Shown piece by piece: positions 8,381 to 17,260 of a DNA stretch of 45,949 bases. Numbering within the stretch: the stretch's first letter is position 1; every line of letters begins with the position of its first letter. Under the pieces are notes generated by a model that was not told where the DNA came from, did not search any database, and was given only the letters and a program-made list of their open reading frames with translations. Source of the stretch: Candidatus Eiseniibacteriota bacterium (GTDB lineage Bacteria; Eisenbacteria; RBG-16-71-46; JAFGJU01); the NCBI GenBank assembly GCA_020349905.1, contig CP070702.1, positions 1,807,778-1,853,726 on the forward strand, read 5' to 3'. Made by a program: the position numbers and the translations under genes.

Positions 8381-8579
8381 GATGCTCACATTCATGTGTT
8401 CGGCTGGTCGTTCTCGACAGCCCCGCGGCCGGCCTGGAACTATGCTGCTGCTCCGGAGTGCTAAGGCCTGAACCACATATGGATACGGCCGCGTTTTTCG
8501 CCAACCGAGGACTGAACGGGGCCGCCAGGCCACATCAACACGGCTAGCTCCACACCAACATCAAGTTAGTGGGAGACCG

Positions 8580-11477
8580 CTATTTGAGGAGCACCATCTT
8601 CCGGGAGGCGCTCATCCCGCCCGCTTCAAGTGTGTAAACGTATATGCCAGAAGCAACTGGCTTTCCTCTCTCGTCCTCTCCTCTCCACAGCACGGTGTGC
8701 CTGCCCGGGTCCGCGGTACCCTGTACCAGGGTCTTGACGAGCTTCCCGGACACGTCGTAGACCCTCAGAGTGACAGGGCCCGCGCGCTCAAGCTGGAACT
8801 CTATGCGAGTCAACGGATTGAACGGATTGGGATAGTTCTGCAGGAGTCCGAACCAGGCCACCTCCGGAGTCTCGCGGACATCGGTGAGGTTCTTGATGCT
8901 GAAGAAGGCGTCGCTCAAGTCGGAGGCGCTGTTGAGGGAGCTATCGTGCGCCACAATCCTCACGACGCAGCTGTCCGAGGGCGTGTCGGGTATGGTCCAG
9001 GTGTAAGTGGAGTCGTTCGCCTCTTCGGTGGCGATGGTGTCCGGAAAAGTCGCACCTCCATCGCGCGAGTAGAACAGGGAGACCGAATCCACGGTCTCGT
9101 TGTCCGTGGCGACCCACGTTATCTCGTATTCGCTTCCGACTTCCCACTGCTCTCCGCCGTTGGGCGTTCCCAACGTCACGCTGGGCGGTTCATAATCCTG
9201 GGGCGCGAGCAGCCAATCCACGACCCTGCTCATGACTGTGGTGCGGTCGTTCGGCGGCACGCCGTTGGAGATGGCCTCGAACGGAAAAGCGAAATACACG
9301 ACTTTGTACGGGGCCGTTCCCGTCCCCGGATAGCGGAGGGCACCGGGATTGCCCGTAGAATTGGTAAAGATGGAAACTGCCCCCGTGCCGGGAGTGATGT
9401 CATCCGAATAGTTCGTGAACGGGTAGTTCATGGTCAGGTTCAGGCCGTTGCTCACCGCGTCGCCGGCCACGCCCGTCTCGGAGCTGCTCCAGACGTCCGC
9501 AGTGAAGGCGTCCACGTGCAGGTAGTCGTTCGCAAACCAACCGAACCTCTCCCAGAAGTAGTCCATGGAGGAGAAGAAAAGCGTCCCGCCGGCATTGAGG
9601 TAGTTCTTGAGATTGGTCTCGTCCACGCCGGTCAACGTGAGAAATCGCTCCTGGCACGTGTACCAGATGACAACCTGTCTCTTGTTGAGTTCCGAAAGAG
9701 GAGGAGAGCCCTGAGTATCCACGTTCCAGTAAGCGTAGTTGTAGCCTCCTCCGGAGAGAGCGGCGGTGTACCGAGTCTGATAGGACGCTCCCGCGTCGTC
9801 ATCCACCAGGAGGATGGGCTCCTCTCCGATGTGTATCTCGAACGACGTAGTGGTATCGTAACCCGCCCCCACCACGTTCAACGTGAGGGTCGCCAGGTGC
9901 CCGAGCGGGGTACTCGGAGAGGCAGTGAAGGCGTAGGGCGTGCTGCTGGTTGCCGTGCCGTTGAGAGGCATGTCGGCATACGTCGAGTAGCTGCCCGTAA
10001 TGGTCACGTAGGGGTCTGTGGTGGAAAGTGTAGCCGAGACCGAGCTCACACCGGAACCCCAGTTCTTGAGAGTCACGTCCATCGTGACGCTCTCGCCCGG
10101 GTCCACTCCGCCGTTTCCGTTTCCGCCGGCATCGTCGATCTCGTGAGAGAAGTACTTCACGATGGGTCCCATCAGCCAGCCGATGTGGCCGGGCGTGTAG
10201 GCGCACAGAGCGTCGCTGTTGCTCTTCATCATGCACGACACGGACTGAGGATTACAGTACTCGCAGTTGCCGTTGTCCACACCGTGGCTACAGTATCCGC
10301 AGCTCGTGCAGCCACCGTAACCAGGGCTGTAGTATTCGTCGCAGGCCCAGAAGATGTGGCCGCTCTCGTGAGTGACCACCGACTCGAAGGGCCAGGAGAA
10401 CGTCCTGTAGAGTATGTTGGTGTAGGGCCCCCCCAGGTACGCCCAGGCAGCGTAGCCGTTCGTGAACTCGCTGGGAGCCGGGGGGGGGTTGTATTCGGTG
10501 AATATCGAGTACGCCCAGTCCGTTCCGTAGTTGGACTTGGCCCACGTATTGTAGGAGTTCACTCTGGTCGTGTGGCTCCCCAACGAATAGCCGAAGCTGG
10601 CCATTATCTCGGAGACCCAGAACTGGGCTTCGGACGAAGTATGGAGTATCGGCTCGTACCCTGTCTGACAGCGCGAATCGGTGCCGGGGAAGTAGTACAC
10701 AGTAAAAGAGAGAGGCTTGTCGTAAGCCGCGGCCTGAGCCGACCACCAGGCCAGGCCGGCAATCGCGTTGTTCACGGTGGCGTTAGTCGCGGCCGTCGTC
10801 CACGTGTACTGGTCCGGGTCCATCGAGCCGTCGCTCTCCACGAAGAACATGGTCACGGTGACCGTCCCCACCATGTCATCGCTGTTTCCCAGGACGCCGA
10901 GGACCGAACCGCCCTCAGAGAGCCGGAAGAGCTCTTGCTCCACATCCATGCCCACGGAGCGAAGGTTCTCGAGATATGCCTCTGTCTCGAGGGGTGGCTG
11001 CTCGAACGAATCGTCTATGAGCGGCCTGTGCAGAGGCTCGCGGCCTATCCGGCTCAGCTCCTCCCTGCGGAGCCGCTCCTTCCGCTCCCTCAGCTCTCCC
11101 GAGGCCACAGAGTTGAAGAAAGCAACCGCGTTTCCGGTCGTTTCGTCAAGAAGTCCTAAAGATGCCTCCGGCACGGGTTCGCGATAGATGCCACTGACAC
11201 CCGGCAGGGCGGCCACGCTCCCGGAAAGCTCGGCAGGCACCCAGCCCATAATTACTCTGGGCGGAATGGCCAACGCCACCCGGGCTCCGCTGGCTTCGAC
11301 GCCTTCCCTGGCCGCGATGAAGGTCTCCAGGTCGTCAGTAGAAAGAAGAACGAGCGAGAACCCCTCCATCCAGCCGTGGGGTCCGCTCTGGGGAACCGGC
11401 GCTGCTGACAGCGGTTGCGGAAGCAGACACACCAACCCAAAGGCTACCAGCACACAAAGCTGCAAGATGTGACGCAC
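8580..11477 (-). CDS. Large secreted zincin-like protein with FlgD/T9SS-type C-terminal domain
   Basis: A 965-residue secreted protein starting at GTG 11477, 6 nt after GGAGG. Residues 1-25 are a signal peptide. Residues about 200-440 resemble a zinc metallopeptidase: THESGHIFWACDEY (369-382) has an HExxH core followed by DEY, as in M64-like (IgA peptidase) enzymes, then a cysteine-rich insert (GGCTSCGYC...NCEYC) and a CMMKSN segment that may be the Met-turn. Residues 455-550 and 765-860 are Ig-like, with a middle 'ILLVDDD...' region (555-660) resembling a peptidase-associated flavodoxin-like domain. Residues 875-965 are a T9SS type A-like domain with QNYPNPFNP and 'GIYVYTLEAG'. A surface or secreted protease is likely. 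In M64-like enzymes the motif is usually HExGHxFGxLxDEY, so Trp/Ala here is a variant. Confidence 0.8.
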   Translation of the reverse strand: MRHILQLCVLVAFGLVCLLPQPLSAAPVPQSGPHGWMEGFSLVLLSTDDLETFIAAREGVEASGARVALAIPPRVIMGWVPAELSGSVAALPGVSGIYREPVPEASLGLLDETTGNAVAFFNSVASGELRERKERLRREELSRIGREPLHRPLIDDSFEQPPLETEAYLENLRSVGMDVEQELFRLSEGGSVLGVLGNSDDMVGTVTVTMFFVESDGSMDPDQYTWTTAATNATVNNAIAGLAWWSAQAAAYDKPLSFTVYYFPGTDSRCQTGYEPILHTSSEAQFWVSEIMASFGYSLGSHTTRVNSYNTWAKSNYGTDWAYSIFTEYNPPPAPSEFTNGYAAWAYLGGPYTNILYRTFSWPFESVVTHESGHIFWACDEYYSPGYGGCTSCGYCSHGVDNGNCEYCNPQSVSCMMKSNSDALCAYTPGHIGWLMGPIVKYFSHEIDDAGGNGNGGVDPGESVTMDVTLKNWGSGVSSVSATLSTTDPYVTITGSYSTYADMPLNGTATSSTPYAFTASPSTPLGHLATLTLNVVGAGYDTTTSFEIHIGEEPILLVDDDAGASYQTRYTAALSGGGYNYAYWNVDTQGSPPLSELNKRQVVIWYTCQERFLTLTGVDETNLKNYLNAGGTLFFSSMDYFWERFGWFANDYLHVDAFTADVWSSSETGVAGDAVSNGLNLTMNYPFTNYSDDITPGTGAVSIFTNSTGNPGALRYPGTGTAPYKVVYFAFPFEAISNGVPPNDRTTVMSRVVDWLLAPQDYEPPSVTLGTPNGGEQWEVGSEYEITWVATDNETVDSVSLFYSRDGGATFPDTIATEEANDSTYTWTIPDTPSDSCVVRIVAHDSSLNSASDLSDAFFSIKNLTDVRETPEVAWFGLLQNYPNPFNPLTRIEFQLERAGPVTLRVYDVSGKLVKTLVQGTADPGRHTVLWRGEDERGKPVASGIYVYTLEAGGMSASRKMVLLK

Positions 11478-11521
11478 GTTGCACCTCCAAATCGCTAGTC
11501 CCTAACCGAAAACCTGCAAAT

Positions 11522-11527
11522 ATTATA
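11522..11527 (-). promoter_or_regulatory. -10 element (TATAAT) upstream of the zincin-like gene
   Basis: A perfect minus-strand TATAAT lies 45 nt upstream of the GTG at 11477. No good -35 is present at the right distance (TGGCAG at about 17 nt), so this may be an activator-dependent promoter or chance. Confidence 0.4.
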
Positions 11528-11621
11528 CCATTGATGCGACGGGTCTGCCACCAGAAAGCGCCTGAACTCCTTAGATAATATGGGGATAACGAGGGCAACC
11601 CTCAAAGATGGAAGCCGGTCT

Positions 11622-13097
11622 TTAGCCCCCTGGGCCGGCCGTGGCCCGGAGCACGGGCCTCAGCTTGGCGGGGTCGAAAATTAGGATGCTGTAACCTATT
11701 CTCATTTCTTCATGTCCCCGGATGGCCTTGAGCCAGGGAGCGTGCCTGAGCAGACCCGCGTAGCTCGTGGCGCTCACCGCCCACTTCTCGTTTGCATATT
11801 GCGCAGGGTCACTTCGCAATTCGCCCTCCCCGGGGCTCGCATCGAACTCGGACGTCCCCAGAGCTCAAGATCCCGGAGCGTGAGCGGTTCGAATTGAATA
11901 CCGTAGTACGAGGGTTCTGCAGTGCCGAAGTAGAGAAGCTTCAGGTGGTCCACGCGCTCATTCTCAACGTACGTCTTCAATCCCTTGAGGTCCTGGCCCC
12001 AGTCTAGGTTGGAGTCCACGAGCCAGTTCATCCCCCCTTTGGGCCCACCGGCCAGCTCGTTGAAATACGCCAGATGGTGGGGGGTGATGGAAAGATTCGC
12101 CAGGCAATACCAGACGAGCAGAACAAGGGGGACGAGGCGTCTCAGGTTCAGGAACTTGCTCGGGGCACTGCTGGGCAAGGTCTTGGACGGGGCGTTCGAC
12201 CGCGAGCGTTCGTGAGGCGGATTCCCTTCCTCCGTCTCGGTTCGCGCCCGGGGTCGCGATCTCCAGCGTCTTGGAGAGGAACTGACCCCGCCGTTCACCG
12301 TCTGTGTAAGGTATCCCAGTAACACGTGTATGAACGGGAGAACGAAGACGATGTGTCTGAAGCCGATATTGAGCCGCACGAAGCCCGTGCTCCACAGCAA
12401 GGAAACCACGGGAATGCAGACGAGGAGCGTCTCCGCCGAGGAGGGCGGTCGGCGCGTGAAGAGACGCCGGCCGACAGGACGAAGGAAATGATGAATATGA
12501 GACCCGAATACTTGGCGGACAGGGCCAGCCCAAGAAAAACGCCCGAGAGAACCACGTTACTGGCGCACGGCCTTTCCAGAAGCTTCCAGAAGAAGTAGGC
12601 CGGGACGAAAGCTAAACAGGCGAAGGGCATCTCCGTCGCGGCAAGCCTGCCGTGTGCGAAAAGGTTCGGCGAGAAGACGTAGAGGAGGAGGGAGAAGTAA
12701 CCACCTCTCCACCCGAAGAGCTGCCTGGACCAGGCGAAGACAGCGAAGCCCAGAACACCCCAGAGCAGAAGCGCCTGAAACCGGCTCCAGAACATTATCA
12801 GGTCCGCGTCGTTCCCTGAGCGAAACAGGAACTCTCTTGCGAAGGTCCAGTCGTCCGCCTTTCGCCAGCTTTCGTTCTCCAGAGGAAGAGCGGGTGGACC
12901 ACAAGAAGCGGCAGGGCCAGAAACATCCTGCCGACCGGAGGCTGGGCAAGGCTCATGCGGAAGTCACCCGTCTTGAGGTAGGAACAGCCCGAGGCCACGT
13001 GGTTCGGTTCGTCGTAGGTCGGGGAGTCACCTCCGCTGAGAACAAGTCCCAGGGCGAACATCGTCCCCAGTATGACCAGCGCTACCACGTGCCGCAT
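11622..13097 (-). pseudogene. Frameshifted GT39/ArnT-like membrane glycosyltransferase
   Basis: A polytopic membrane glycosyltransferase of the dolichyl-phosphate-mannose/ArnT (GT-C) type is readable across three frames. The N-terminal part (ATG 13097) has a transmembrane segment, then SPTYDEPNHVASG and 'LAQPPVGRMFLALPLL', the acidic loop and substrate-site region of the family. Reading passes to a second frame near 12880-12890 (ENESWRKADDWTF), to a third near 12470-12480, and to a fourth near 11850 (ELRSDPAQYANEKW), ending at TAA 11622. Each shift equals loss of one base, and the protein is otherwise continuous over about 490 residues. Either the gene is decaying or the assembly has three indel errors. 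It lies 45 nt after the GT9 gene in the same operon, so it probably glycosylates a lipid-linked or surface glycan. Confidence 0.8.
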
Positions 13098-13142
13098 ACG
13101 CCCGTGACCTTCCTGTCCCTTGCGGCGGGCACCGCGGCCCGC

Positions 13143-14264
13143 TCAGCGGATGGTTCCATTGTGCCTCCCGGAAATCAACTCCACCGCTGCGGCCAGAACC
13201 GATTCCTGGGTGAGACCCTCCATGCCGGGGCCCGGAGCCTTCAGTGTATTAACACAGTCAGCCATGGGTGTCCACCAGCTGGGGTCCGTGGGCCCGAACA
13301 ACGCAAGTGTCGGGCATCCGACGGACGCCGCCACGTGCAGCACGCCGGTGTCGTTACAGACAAAGAGGGAGAGCTTCTTCATGACGGCCGCGACGCGGCC
13401 GATGCTCACCGCGCTCAGCAGGACCGGTTTGAACTCAAGCTGCTCGAGTACCGCGTCCAGGACTTCTTCGTCCGAGGGACCGGACATCATGAGGACGCGC
13501 ACTCCCTTTCTGTCTCGAAGCCCGTTCGCTACGCCCGCGAACCCCGAACTCGACCAACGGTTCTTCCTCTTTCCCGCACCCGGATGTATGGCCACCAGAC
13601 TGTCTCCCGCCCGCACACCCGCCTCCGACATGAAACGTTCCGCAAACAATTCGTCCTCTTCATCGGGACGCATGACAGGAGACAGGTCCTGCGTGCTGAT
13701 TCCGAAGTGTTCCAGGAGATTGAGCCCCAGCCGGGTCTGGTGAAGGGGGGCGTGCGGCACGGGAATGGCCACGTGAAACGCCCTGTCCACGAAACCCATG
13801 CCGAAGCTATTCCCGCTGTAGCTCAATCTGTATCGAGCCCCGCTCAGCAAACAGAGAAGTACGCTCGTCAGTGAAAGAGACACCGTGGAAAGCACGACAC
13901 AGATATAGAAATCCCTGCGCCTCAGCTCTTTCAGGAAACGTGAAAGGGCCAGCGGGTTGGACCGGAAGCTCCTCTTGTCGTAGACCAGCACTTCGTTCAC
14001 GTGGGGGTTGTTGCGCACCACGGCCTCGTTCTCGTGACTGGCCAGAAGAGTGATCCGGCTCGCGGGCAGGCTCTCCCTGAGCGCTCTGAGACAGGGAGTG
14101 GCGAGAAGCATGTCGCCCATCTGGTTCTGCTGACGGACTACCAGGATACTCGCCTCAGGGGGGCACGAATCGAACGGGTTTGCCTCGAAGGGCTTGGTCC
14201 TAACGAGGCCAAAGAACAAGGCAGCCGAAGCCAGCCGCAGTCTTCTTTCCAGTCTTGTTCCCAA
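13143..14264 (-). CDS. Glycosyltransferase family 9 (heptosyltransferase-like)
   Basis: A 373-residue cytoplasmic GT-B glycosyltransferase of the ADP-heptose:LPS heptosyltransferase family. The N-terminal domain has ILVVRQQNQMGDMLLATPCL (positions about 40-59), the family's nucleotide-fold entry. The C-terminal domain has IHPGAGKRKNRW and CNDTGVLHVAASVGCPTLAL followed by FGPTDPSWWTP, the donor-binding signature. It probably adds a sugar to lipopolysaccharide core or a related glycan. The start is a TTG at 14264 with only a weak GGG upstream; a later start is possible. It follows the Ntn-hydrolase gene by 60 nt and precedes a broken GT39-type gene. Confidence 0.85.
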   Translation of the reverse strand: MGTRLERRLRLASAALFFGLVRTKPFEANPFDSCPPEASILVVRQQNQMGDMLLATPCLRALRESLPASRITLLASHENEAVVRNNPHVNEVLVYDKRSFRSNPLALSRFLKELRRRDFYICVVLSTVSLSLTSVLLCLLSGARYRLSYSGNSFGMGFVDRAFHVAIPVPHAPLHQTRLGLNLLEHFGISTQDLSPVMRPDEEDELFAERFMSEAGVRAGDSLVAIHPGAGKRKNRWSSSGFAGVANGLRDRKGVRVLMMSGPSDEEVLDAVLEQLEFKPVLLSAVSIGRVAAVMKKLSLFVCNDTGVLHVAASVGCPTLALFGPTDPSWWTPMADCVNTLKAPGPGMEGLTQESVLAAAVELISGRHNGTIR

Positions 14265-14324
14265 TTATCTGCCCAGAAATCGCTTGAGAGGTCAGTGGTT
14301 AGGCGGAGACGCACGCACATGCAT

Positions 14325-15377
14325 TCAGGGAGCGCACTGGAAACTCTCCAGGAACTGCATGAACTGCACGGCCTCTTCCTCACCGAGTTGGATGCCCCAT
14401 CTCTCGCAGAAGCTGCGAAACAGGCTAAGATTGACATCGTGTTCGTACGGCTTGAAGGACTCCGCCACGTCACCCTCCAGCTTAGCGTCCACGTCCAGCA
14501 TCAGCAGAGGAGCTTCACACGAAACATCGAACCCGCCCAGAGATACCTGCTTCCTCAAGGGAGTCGCCGTGGTTCGGAAGTACACTTCCCGCCTGGGGAT
14601 GTCAAAGACTATGTTCCACTTGGTGTGCGCCGCCACGACGGTCTCGACGAGGGTGTCCATGGCATGATCCGCCGCCGACACGGAACAGGGCTGAGCGAAA
14701 CTCCGCACACTGGCCGCCGCATCAACGAACCGCCTGATTGAGTCACCTGGATCGTTCTGAGGGATCGTGTCCTGGTCCATGTGCGAAAGCGCCTCGGCGT
14801 ACGGGATGTTGGTGAGGACCTTGACTGGCATGCTGTCGCCGGTGTGAAACACCATGCGGCCTTCCAGGAATTCGATGCTTGCGCAGTTCCCGCTCTGGTC
14901 ACACACCATGAAGTGACAGGCGTCCTGCGTCAATCTCACCAGAGAATCGGTCTGCATCACTTCCTGCACAGTCGCGCAGTTGTCCAGCTGGTACTGTACC
15001 CAGAAACCGCTGTTGAGAGGTGGACGCTCGTCAGGAGGCGGCAGGACCGAGTGCTCCAGCCACATGGTGCTCACCACCAGCCCCGCCTCGTTGATTCCAC
15101 ACCACGCGAACTCCCGGCCCGCGAGGTTGAACGAGATGCTGCCGTACCTGGAGGTCCATGCCGCCACCTGGCCAGAGGCGCTCGGAAGGTACCCCTGCTT
15201 GGCGACTCCGGACCTGTTCACGAAGACCAGTCCCTCCCCTATGTGCAGGTCCAGGTTGGTTCCGTAGACGGGCCCGTCTTCAGTCTCCAGGCAAAACGAC
15301 GTGCAGGCCTGGCAGGGAACGTGAACACAGAGGACGAGAACGAAGAGCGAAAGCGCTGTCAGGAACACGGTTCGCAT
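14325..15377 (-). CDS. Exported linear-amide C-N hydrolase (choloylglycine hydrolase-like Ntn-hydrolase)
   Basis: A 350-residue protein with a signal peptide of 24 residues ending in CQA. Cleavage there exposes Cys25 in ACTSFCLETEDGPVYGTNLD, the nucleophile pattern of the Ntn-hydrolase family that includes penicillin V acylase and bile-salt hydrolase. Other family-like features are 'GYLPSASGQV', GINEAGLVVSTMWLE and NIPYAEAL. The start is ATG 15377 with GGGAGG 9 nt upstream. It probably cleaves an amide bond of a small molecule in the periplasm; the substrate is unknown. Genes for MscL (19 nt upstream) and glycosyltransferases (downstream) are in the same apparent operon, which gives no clear functional hint. 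Confidence 0.8.
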   Translation of the reverse strand: MRTVFLTALSLFVLVLCVHVPCQACTSFCLETEDGPVYGTNLDLHIGEGLVFVNRSGVAKQGYLPSASGQVAAWTSRYGSISFNLAGREFAWCGINEAGLVVSTMWLEHSVLPPPDERPPLNSGFWVQYQLDNCATVQEVMQTDSLVRLTQDACHFMVCDQSGNCASIEFLEGRMVFHTGDSMPVKVLTNIPYAEALSHMDQDTIPQNDPGDSIRRFVDAAASVRSFAQPCSVSAADHAMDTLVETVVAAHTKWNIVFDIPRREVYFRTTATPLRKQVSLGGFDVSCEAPLLMLDVDAKLEGDVAESFKPYEHDVNLSLFRSFCERWGIQLGEEEAVQFMQFLESFQCAP

Positions 15378-15396
15378 GGGGTTCTTCCTCCCTCGC

Positions 15397-15849
15397 CTAG
15401 ACTGTCTTCAGATCAGAAGTACAGTAGGCACAGCGAGTCGCCTTGATGGGTATCGTGGACAGGCAGTACGAACATTCTTTCGTCGTGGGCTCGGCCGGTG
15501 CCTCCTCCTGGCGCTTGAGCCTGTTCATGTTGCGAACGAGTATGAACACTGCAAGGGCGACCAGCAGGAAACTGATGATGGTGTCCACAAAGACACCGTA
15601 GTTGATGGAAACCGCTCCCGCTGCCTGGGCGTCCGCCAGAGAGGCATACGGCCCGGCCGGCGCACCCTGCTTGAGGACGAGGAACAGGTCCGAGAAATCC
15701 ACGTTTCCGAGAAGAAGTCCCACGGGTGGCATTATGACATCCGAGACCAGTGACTTCACGACGGTGCCGAACGCCGCGCCGATTATGATACCGACGGCCA
15801 TGTCCACCACGTTCCCGCGCATAGCGAATTCCTTGAACTCCTTCAGCAT
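15397..15849 (-). CDS. mscL: Large-conductance mechanosensitive channel with C-terminal zinc ribbon
   Basis: A 150-residue MscL homologue. ATG 15849 ([20 protein letters not shown]) follows AGGAGGT at 6 nt; a longer in-frame reading to 15963 is not supported. The first transmembrane helix carries the family's [17 protein letters not shown] motif, the second lies at about residues 80-105. After a charged linker the tail has [18 protein letters not shown] (about 128-145), a CxxC...CxxC zinc-ribbon, instead of the usual short amphipathic helix alone. The protein opens a non-selective pore on membrane tension to release solutes during osmotic downshock. It is first in an operon driven by the promoter at 15971-15998. 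Confidence 0.95.
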   Translation of the reverse strand: MLKEFKEFAMRGNVVDMAVGIIIGAAFGTVVKSLVSDVIMPPVGLLLGNVDFSDLFLVLKQGAPAGPYASLADAQAAGAVSINYGVFVDTIISFLLVALAVFILVRNMNRLKRQEEAPAEPTTKECSYCLSTIPIKATRCAYCTSDLKTV

Positions 15850-15970
15850 TCCGTCACCTCCTAGTGAGCACTCGCGGCTCGTACGGATCGGAAACTCCAG
15901 ATCACCCCCTTGAGGCCAATCCCCTTGAAGGGAGGACCCGTCAGAAGGGGCCTGTCTCATCAAAGTCAGA

Positions 15971-15998
15971 AGTGTAGCACGTGGACGAGCGCAGTCAA
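15971..15998 (-). promoter_or_regulatory. Sigma70-type promoter for the mscL operon
   Basis: Minus strand TTGACT (15998-15993), 16-nt spacer, TACACT (15976-15971). The leader of about 115 nt contains a CCCCTT/AAGGGG inverted repeat (near 15910-15955). Confidence 0.6.
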
Positions 15999-16112
15999 CC
16001 TCGTGGAAAAGCTGCGTGGTGCCAAGGCGATAACGTCAGAGCGAAGCGCCAGAGACGTAATGTCACGCCTGACGGCTACGGGGAAAGCTGGGGGCGGTGA
16101 CGCAACGCGCTC

Positions 16113-16448
16113 TTACTTGAGAACGCGCCTGGCGATCGCGTAGTAGAGGACCAGTCCGATGCCGGCGAAGAGAAACATGAATCCCATCATGTATTCTCTA
16201 CTATAATAATCAGGTGCCAGCCGTCCCGCGATGACGGCAAGACCTATTCCGATGAGCACGAACGCCCATTTGAGCACCGACAGAACTCGCAGCTCCGGCC
16301 TCTCGTCCAGGAGGGACGCCAGTTTGTCGTCCACGACTCCCTTCTCTATTAGACGGCGCTTTATCTTGTTGTCAGACAACGTCTTCACGATCACAGCAAT
16401 CAGGATGATGAATGCAATGCCAAGCGTAAGGGGGGCAAAATCGTCCAT
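16113..16448 (-). CDS. Small three-helix membrane protein (DUF6249-like)
   Basis: A 111-residue protein starting at ATG 16448, 5 nt after AAAGGAGG. There is one N-terminal transmembrane helix (residues about 7-24), a cytoplasmic charged stretch (LSDNKIKRRLIEKGVVDDKL) and two further helices (58-78 and 90-107). The layout resembles DUF6249 proteins, which often sit beside ECF sigma/anti-sigma genes. The Shine-Dalgarno overlaps the end of a 59-residue ORF just upstream, so the two are probably co-translated. Function unknown. Confidence 0.65.
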   Translation of the reverse strand: MDDFAPLTLGIAFIILIAVIVKTLSDNKIKRRLIEKGVVDDKLASLLDERPELRVLSVLKWAFVLIGIGLAVIAGRLAPDYYSREYMMGFMFLFAGIGLVLYYAIARRVLK

Positions 16449-16460
16449 CGCGTCCTCCTT

Positions 16461-16640
16461 TCAAGGTGCGGTTAGCCCAACGGGTCGCTCAGCCAGCTCA
16501 ACTGGCCTCTTTTCCCGCTCGACAGGCCTCTTGTCCAGCCCGGCCGGTCGTTTATCCAGCTCTACCAGCGGTTCCTCACTCTCATCTGACAATCCAGAGA
16601 CGCAGATGTTGCAAAAGATTTCGGAACCCCCCCGCAACAT
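16461..16640 (-). CDS. 59-residue protein with heptad (xxLDKRP) repeats
   Basis: A short ORF, ATG 16640 to TGA 16461, encoding 59 residues. The N-terminal part has IFCNIC, a single CxxC, followed by an acidic stretch (SDESEEP). From residue 26 on it is nearly all repeat: VELDKRP, AGLDKRP, VEREKRP, VELAERP, VGLTAP. The repeats differ in codons while keeping the KRP/ERP pattern, which argues for coding function. Its stop is immediately upstream of the AAAGGAGG of the DUF6249-like gene. The start has only a weak GGG upstream. It lies antisense to the promoter region of the divergent ECF sigma gene. No family is recognised. Confidence 0.6.
   Translation of the reverse strand: MLRGGSEIFCNICVSGLSDESEEPLVELDKRPAGLDKRPVEREKRPVELAERPVGLTAP
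16464..16565 (-). repeat. 21-nt degenerate tandem repeat encoding heptads
   Basis: Four units of 21 nt plus one of 18 nt, in frame on the minus strand, each encoding a seven-residue unit ending in KRP or ERP. Units are about two-thirds identical by eye, so the array is old or under selection at the protein level. Confidence 0.75.
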
Positions 16641-16687
16641 TGACCCGTCTCACGCGTCATACACTAACGGGCACCGGGAGCGTAAGT

Positions 16688-17260
16688 TTGGCAGAGGACA
16701 GAATTCTCATTGAAGAGTCACTCAGCGGCGACCAGGAGGCCTTCAGGTCCCTGGTGAACAGGTACGGCGGTCTGGTCGTTCACATCGTGCACCGCATGAT
16801 ACGGAACGCTGCCGACGCGGAGGACGTCTACCAGGACGTATTTCTCAAGGTATATCAAGCGCTCCCGCGCTTCCGCCTGGAGTCCAAGATGTCCACCTGG
16901 ATAGCCACCATCACCTATAACACTTGCGTCAACCACCTGCGCAAGAAGAAGGAGGTCCTTCTCGGGGACCTGACGGAGGAGAACGAAGAGGGGATGCGTT
17001 TGCGGACCGACTGCCCCTCCCCGGTTGAGCGCGCGGAGAGGGTCGACATAGCCGAACGACTGGAGACAGAGATAGGGAAGATGCCACCACAATTCAGGAC
17101 TGTCCTCACGCTCTTTCATCTGGAGGACATGACTTACAGGGAGATCGCGCAGGTCATGAATCTGCCCGAGGGCACGGTGAAGAGTCACCTCTTCCGCGCC
17201 AGGAAGCTCCTGAGAAGAAGACTGGCAGAGAGGTACGGGGAGGAAGAGCTAGTGCCATGA
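16688..17260 (+). CDS. ECF-type RNA polymerase sigma factor
   Basis: A sigma-24/RpoE-type factor of 190 residues. The chosen start is TTG 16688, 7 nt after GGGAG; the open frame runs further upstream through the divergent ORF but has no support there. Region 2 is at about residues 12-85 (DQEAFRSLVNRYGGLVVHIV, then AEDVYQDVFLKVYQALPRF and 'MSTWIATITYNTCVNHLRKK'). Region 4 is at 120-180 (MPPQFRTVLTLFHLEDMTYR, then GTVKSHLFRARKLL). It overlaps the anti-sigma gene by 4 nt (ATGA). A GGAACC-N-GTCT arrangement at 16623-16650 could be an autoregulated ECF promoter, though the spacing is long. Confidence 0.9.
   Translation: MAEDRILIEESLSGDQEAFRSLVNRYGGLVVHIVHRMIRNAADAEDVYQDVFLKVYQALPRFRLESKMSTWIATITYNTCVNHLRKKKEVLLGDLTEENEEGMRLRTDCPSPVERAERVDIAERLETEIGKMPPQFRTVLTLFHLEDMTYREIAQVMNLPEGTVKSHLFRARKLLRRRLAERYGEEELVP

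Noticed and set aside
8697-11159. 820-codon open frame on the plus strand
   Set aside because: It is antisense to the zincin-like gene, is low-complexity (V/R/G-rich) and has no domain; a shadow of high GC coding sequence.
11880-11895. GGTTCGAATT resembling a tRNA T-arm
   Set aside because: It lies inside the glycosyltransferase reading frame and no matching acceptor or anticodon stem is present.
12654-13874. 406-codon plus-strand frame
   Set aside because: Antisense to the two glycosyltransferase genes, arginine-rich, no start site support.
16464-16565. Possible CRISPR or satellite repeat
   Set aside because: Repeats are only 21 nt, directly adjacent, without spacers, and keep an open frame with a seven-residue unit; coding repeat preferred.
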